DNA of 7,795 bases, taken from DAOOKJ01 sp035360795. Lineage in GTDB: Bacteria; Patescibacteriota; Minisyncoccia; UBA6257. Below, one piece after another: positions 5,584-7,795 of this stretch. The position numbers were made by a program, and so were the translations under genes. The notes beneath the pieces were generated by a model, which was given only the letters and a program-made list of their open reading frames with translations, had not been told where the DNA came from and did no database searches. The stretch's first letter is position 1. Each line of letters starts with the position of its first letter. Location of the stretch: positions 1-7,795 of the forward strand of contig DAOSBJ010000017.1 of the NCBI GenBank assembly GCA_035360795.1, given 5' to 3'.

Positions 5584-6471
5584 TCATTTAATATAGATTT
5601 TTGGGAGGAAGCGGCAATCAAGATATTCTATTTGGGAAAATCCTTTACTTCCTCTTGATTCCTTGAGTTCCTGAATTACTTTTAAAAGATATTCAAAATT
5701 GTCGTTTAGATTAAAGAATAAAAACCAACCTTGACGCGTTTTAATTTTTAAAGAGGAAAGATTATCTGGGTCTATATAAATTGATTCTATTTGAAAAGGA
5801 GATTGCTCAGTCGCTGTTAAGAGAAAAAATTTCTCAATTTTCTGCCATAATTCTTTAGTAAAAAGAACTTGGCCAAATTGAAATTTTACGGCTTTTTGAC
5901 TAATTATTTTTTTAATTAAGGAACCGGAAATTGAAGGTGCCCTTTCAAAAATGACACCATTTTTATCAACAAAATAACATTCAGCGCCTTCTTGCTGGCA
6001 AAAAATATATTCAGATTCTCTTAGAGTTGTTTTTATTTGAAGGGTCTGATTAGTGCTTGATAAATTTAGAGTAATTTCATTAATTTCAGGATATTTATGC
6101 TTTAAAAAGAGAGCAAGATCTTTCTCGGAAAACAAAAGCATATTTCGGTAGTTTTTTTGATATTCAGGGAAAATTTTATAAATAAAGGCAGGAACAAATT
6201 TCGCGTTTCTTTGTTTGAAATATTGATTGATATCTTCTAGGAGAAAAGAAGAATCGTCTAAAGTATTAATCTGTTTAATTTGAAAAAAATCAGAAAGAAA
6301 AATGAGCCAGTAACTTAAAAAAATCAAAAGAATAATTCCTAAAGCAAGAAAAAAATTTTTAATTTTTTGCCTTCGTCTTTTAATCTTCCATTGACTTTTT
6401 TTTACTTTCATAGCTAGTTCAGGCTTTATTTTTACCTTTTGATAATCTTCACGCCGTTGGTATACTTCCAC
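5584..6471 (-). CDS. ftsQ: FtsQ/DivIB-like cell-division protein
   Basis: FtsQ/DivIB links early and late division proteins and regulates septal wall synthesis at the membrane. The protein has the expected single-pass layout: a very basic cytosolic N-terminus (22-38), one membrane helix (about 39-60), then an extracytoplasmic POTRA-like domain beginning FQIKQINTLDD (63-73), with SEKDLALFLKHKYPEI (115-130) and the strand before RESEY (151-155), a DKNGVIF segment (169-175) and the terminal IEYLDCRFLPKIYIK, matching the family's closing 'DLRF...Y.K' pattern. An insert of about 20 residues splits the POTRA region near 90-110. C158 and C165 could form a disulfide. Numbering uses the GTG at 6471, which overlaps serS by 40 bases; the ATG at 6411 (275 residues) just after serS is a real alternative, as neither has a Shine-Dalgarno. 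Assignment is by pattern, moderately sure. Confidence 0.75.
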   Translation of the reverse strand: MEVYQRREDYQKVKIKPELAMKVKKSQWKIKRRRQKIKNFFLALGIILLIFLSYWLIFLSDFFQIKQINTLDDSSFLLEDINQYFKQRNAKFVPAFIYKIFPEYQKNYRNMLLFSEKDLALFLKHKYPEINEITLNLSSTNQTLQIKTTLRESEYIFCQQEGAECYFVDKNGVIFERAPSISGSLIKKIISQKAVKFQFGQVLFTKELWQKIEKFFLLTATEQSPFQIESIYIDPDNLSSLKIKTRQGWFLFFNLNDNFEYLLKVIQELKESRGSKGFSQIEYLDCRFLPKIYIK

Positions 6472-7706
6472 AAAACTTTTGGAATCTTAACAAAACCTTC
6501 TTTGGTTTGATAGTTTTCAATAATAGCGATAATTGTTCTACCAATGGCAATGGCAGTGCCATTTAAAGTATGAACAAATTCCAAGCCATTTTTTGTTTTG
6601 TATTTGGTATTTAATCTTCTTGCTTGAAAATCAGTGCAATTGGAAGTAGAATGGGTTTCTCGATATTCCCCTTTTCCCTCATTTTGTCCTGGTAGCCAAG
6701 CTTCAATGTCGTATTTGGCAGCGGCCGGGTCGCCTAAATCGCCAGTACAAATATTAATAAGACGGTAAGGAATACCTAATTTTTGCATTATTTCTTCTTC
6801 AAGAGAAAGAAGAAATTGATGTTGGTTAATTGAGTCTTCTGGTTTTGAAAAAACAAACATTTCTACTTTATCAAATTGATGAACTCTTAAAATCCCTTTT
6901 GTGTCTTTTCCATAAGAACCTGCTTCTCGGCGATAACAGGAAGAAAAAGCGGCAATTCTTTTTGGAAGTTCATTTTCATTAAATATCTCTCCAGCATACA
7001 TGGGACCAATAATTTGTTCTGCCGTGCCAATTAAATACAGATTGTCTTTTTCCAAATAATATATTTCTTCTTTGCCTCTATCAACATAACCCATTGCCCA
7101 CATTAACTCTGGTTTTATAAGAGTAGGAGGAATTATTATTTCAAATCCTTTTTTTGACAGTAATTCAATAGCAAATTGAATTAAACCTATTTCTAGCAAC
7201 GCTCCTTCTTTTTTAAGAAATCCAAAACGAGAACCAGAGGTTTTGGCTGCTCTTTTAACATCAATAATATCGAGGTTTTCAGAAATTTGAATATAATCTT
7301 TAGGAGGAAAATTAAAAAATGGCTTTTTGCCAACTTCTTTTATGGCAACATTACCAGTTTCATCTTTGCCAATCGGAACATTTGGAAGCGGCAGATTTGG
7401 CAAGAGACTCATTTTCTTTTTAAAATTCTCTTCAATTTCTTTCAGTTCTTTTTCCTGCTGGCTTAAAACTATTTTAACCTCTTTTAAGACTTTTAAAATC
7501 TCTTCTTTTTCTTGATTCGGGACTTTGAGCAATTTTTCATTAGCAATATTTCTTTTTGCTCTTAGAGCTTCAATTTTTTTAATTAATTCTCTTCTTTTTG
7601 AATCCAAATTTAAAACTTCATCCACCAAAGAAGGGTCAACGCCTTTATTTTTGATTCCTTTTTTAACTTCTTCTGGATATTGAAGAATAAATTTGATGTC
7701 TAACAT
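6432..7706 (-). CDS. serS: Seryl-tRNA synthetase
   Basis: This cytosolic enzyme charges tRNA-Ser (and tRNA-Sec where present) with serine using ATP. The 424 residues match the bacterial length. The N-terminal MLDIKFILQYPEEV is typical, followed by the long antiparallel coiled-coil arm (about 28-100) that grips the long variable arm of tRNA-Ser. The class II core shows the serine-binding TAE (228-230, here GTAEQ), motif 2 with SSCYRREAGSYGKDTKG (256-271) and RVHQFDKVE (274-282), the THSTSNCTDFQARR block (351-364) and motif 3 GTAIAIGRTIIAIIENYQ (383-400). The ATG at 7706 has no clear Shine-Dalgarno. It is first in the minus-strand run and is followed by the FtsQ-like gene, which overlaps its end. 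Identification is secure. Confidence 0.98.
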   Translation of the reverse strand: MLDIKFILQYPEEVKKGIKNKGVDPSLVDEVLNLDSKRRELIKKIEALRAKRNIANEKLLKVPNQEKEEILKVLKEVKIVLSQQEKELKEIEENFKKKMSLLPNLPLPNVPIGKDETGNVAIKEVGKKPFFNFPPKDYIQISENLDIIDVKRAAKTSGSRFGFLKKEGALLEIGLIQFAIELLSKKGFEIIIPPTLIKPELMWAMGYVDRGKEEIYYLEKDNLYLIGTAEQIIGPMYAGEIFNENELPKRIAAFSSCYRREAGSYGKDTKGILRVHQFDKVEMFVFSKPEDSINQHQFLLSLEEEIMQKLGIPYRLINICTGDLGDPAAAKYDIEAWLPGQNEGKGEYRETHSTSNCTDFQARRLNTKYKTKNGLEFVHTLNGTAIAIGRTIIAIIENYQTKEGFVKIPKVLWKYTNGVKIIKR

Positions 7707-7723
7707 AGATACATTATTAAATG

Positions 7724-7733
7724 GTTAATTAAC
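7724..7733. repeat. Perfect 10-bp palindrome upstream of serS
   Basis: GTTAATTAAC is self-complementary and sits 18 bases before the serS ATG, next to the tandem array. It could be a regulator site or a chance AT-rich palindrome; nothing else supports a function. Confidence 0.3.
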
Positions 7734-7795
7734 AGTTTAATAGTTTAAAGGTTTAAAGGTTTAATAGTTTAAAGGTTTAAAGGTTTAATAGTTTA
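7734..7795. repeat. Tandem 8-bp/24-bp repeat array, continuing past the right edge
   Basis: The array is built from eight-base units of the form RGTTTAAW: AGTTTAAT, AGTTTAAA, GGTTTAAA, GGTTTAAT, AGTTTAAA, GGTTTAAA, GGTTTAAT, then AGTTTA cut by the window. After the first unit the pattern repeats every 24 bases without error. Stops occur on both strands (TAA in most frames), so it is non-coding. It lies 28 bases before the serS ATG and could overlap the serS promoter. Copy number cannot be given because the array is truncated. Confidence 0.95.

Noticed and set aside
7734..7795. Possible CRISPR array at the right edge
   Set aside because: The units are 8 bp in direct tandem with no unique spacers; it is a simple minisatellite.

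Overview
The window looks like a small-genome, AT-rich bacterium, most probably a member of the Candidate Phyla Radiation (Patescibacteria, Parcubacteria-like). The reasons are the low G+C with A/T-rich codons, a very short DnaX, a divergent FtsQ/DivIB-like protein directly after seryl-tRNA synthetase, a membrane-anchored VirD4/TraD-like ATPase with a small partner gene, and tight gene packing. This lineage call is inferred from gene content; no rRNA is present. TGA is used as a stop codon (FtsQ-like gene and ATPase partner), so the standard code applies.

Layout, left to right. At 1-127 is the start of an XRE-type repressor gene, minus strand, cut by the window edge, with repeated TATCTA half-sites upstream (141-190). 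At about 191-448 there is no convincing gene, but the stretch is hairpin-rich and locally GC-rich. A tRNA-Gln(CUG) with encoded CCA lies at 449-522, minus, only 6 bases after the stop of dnaX (529-1623, minus). After a divergent 156-base spacer comes the only plus-strand unit: a 60-residue zinc-ribbon protein (1780-1962) and a divergent PgeF/YfiH-family protein (1968-2753), ending at a strong intrinsic terminator (2759-2781).

The rest is a minus-strand run, transcribed from right to left. It starts with serS (6432-7706), then an FtsQ/DivIB-like gene overlapping it by up to 40 bases (5584-6471). A 126-residue partner protein with its own extended -10 promoter follows (5167-5547), then the ATPase (2783-5170), joined to it by a 4-base ATGA overlap. 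A tandem array of 8-bp units with 24-bp higher-order periodicity (7734-7795) lies upstream of serS and runs off the right edge.

Most of the window is housekeeping: replication clamp loader, a tRNA, serine charging and cell division. The less ordinary parts are the plus-strand zinc-ribbon/PgeF-like pair, which alone has strong Shine-Dalgarno sites and has lost parts of the family's metal-site signature; the hairpin-rich stretch between tRNA-Gln and the repressor; and the ATPase/partner pair, which has no visible relaxase. I did not find a clearly complete new system; these are the places to look.
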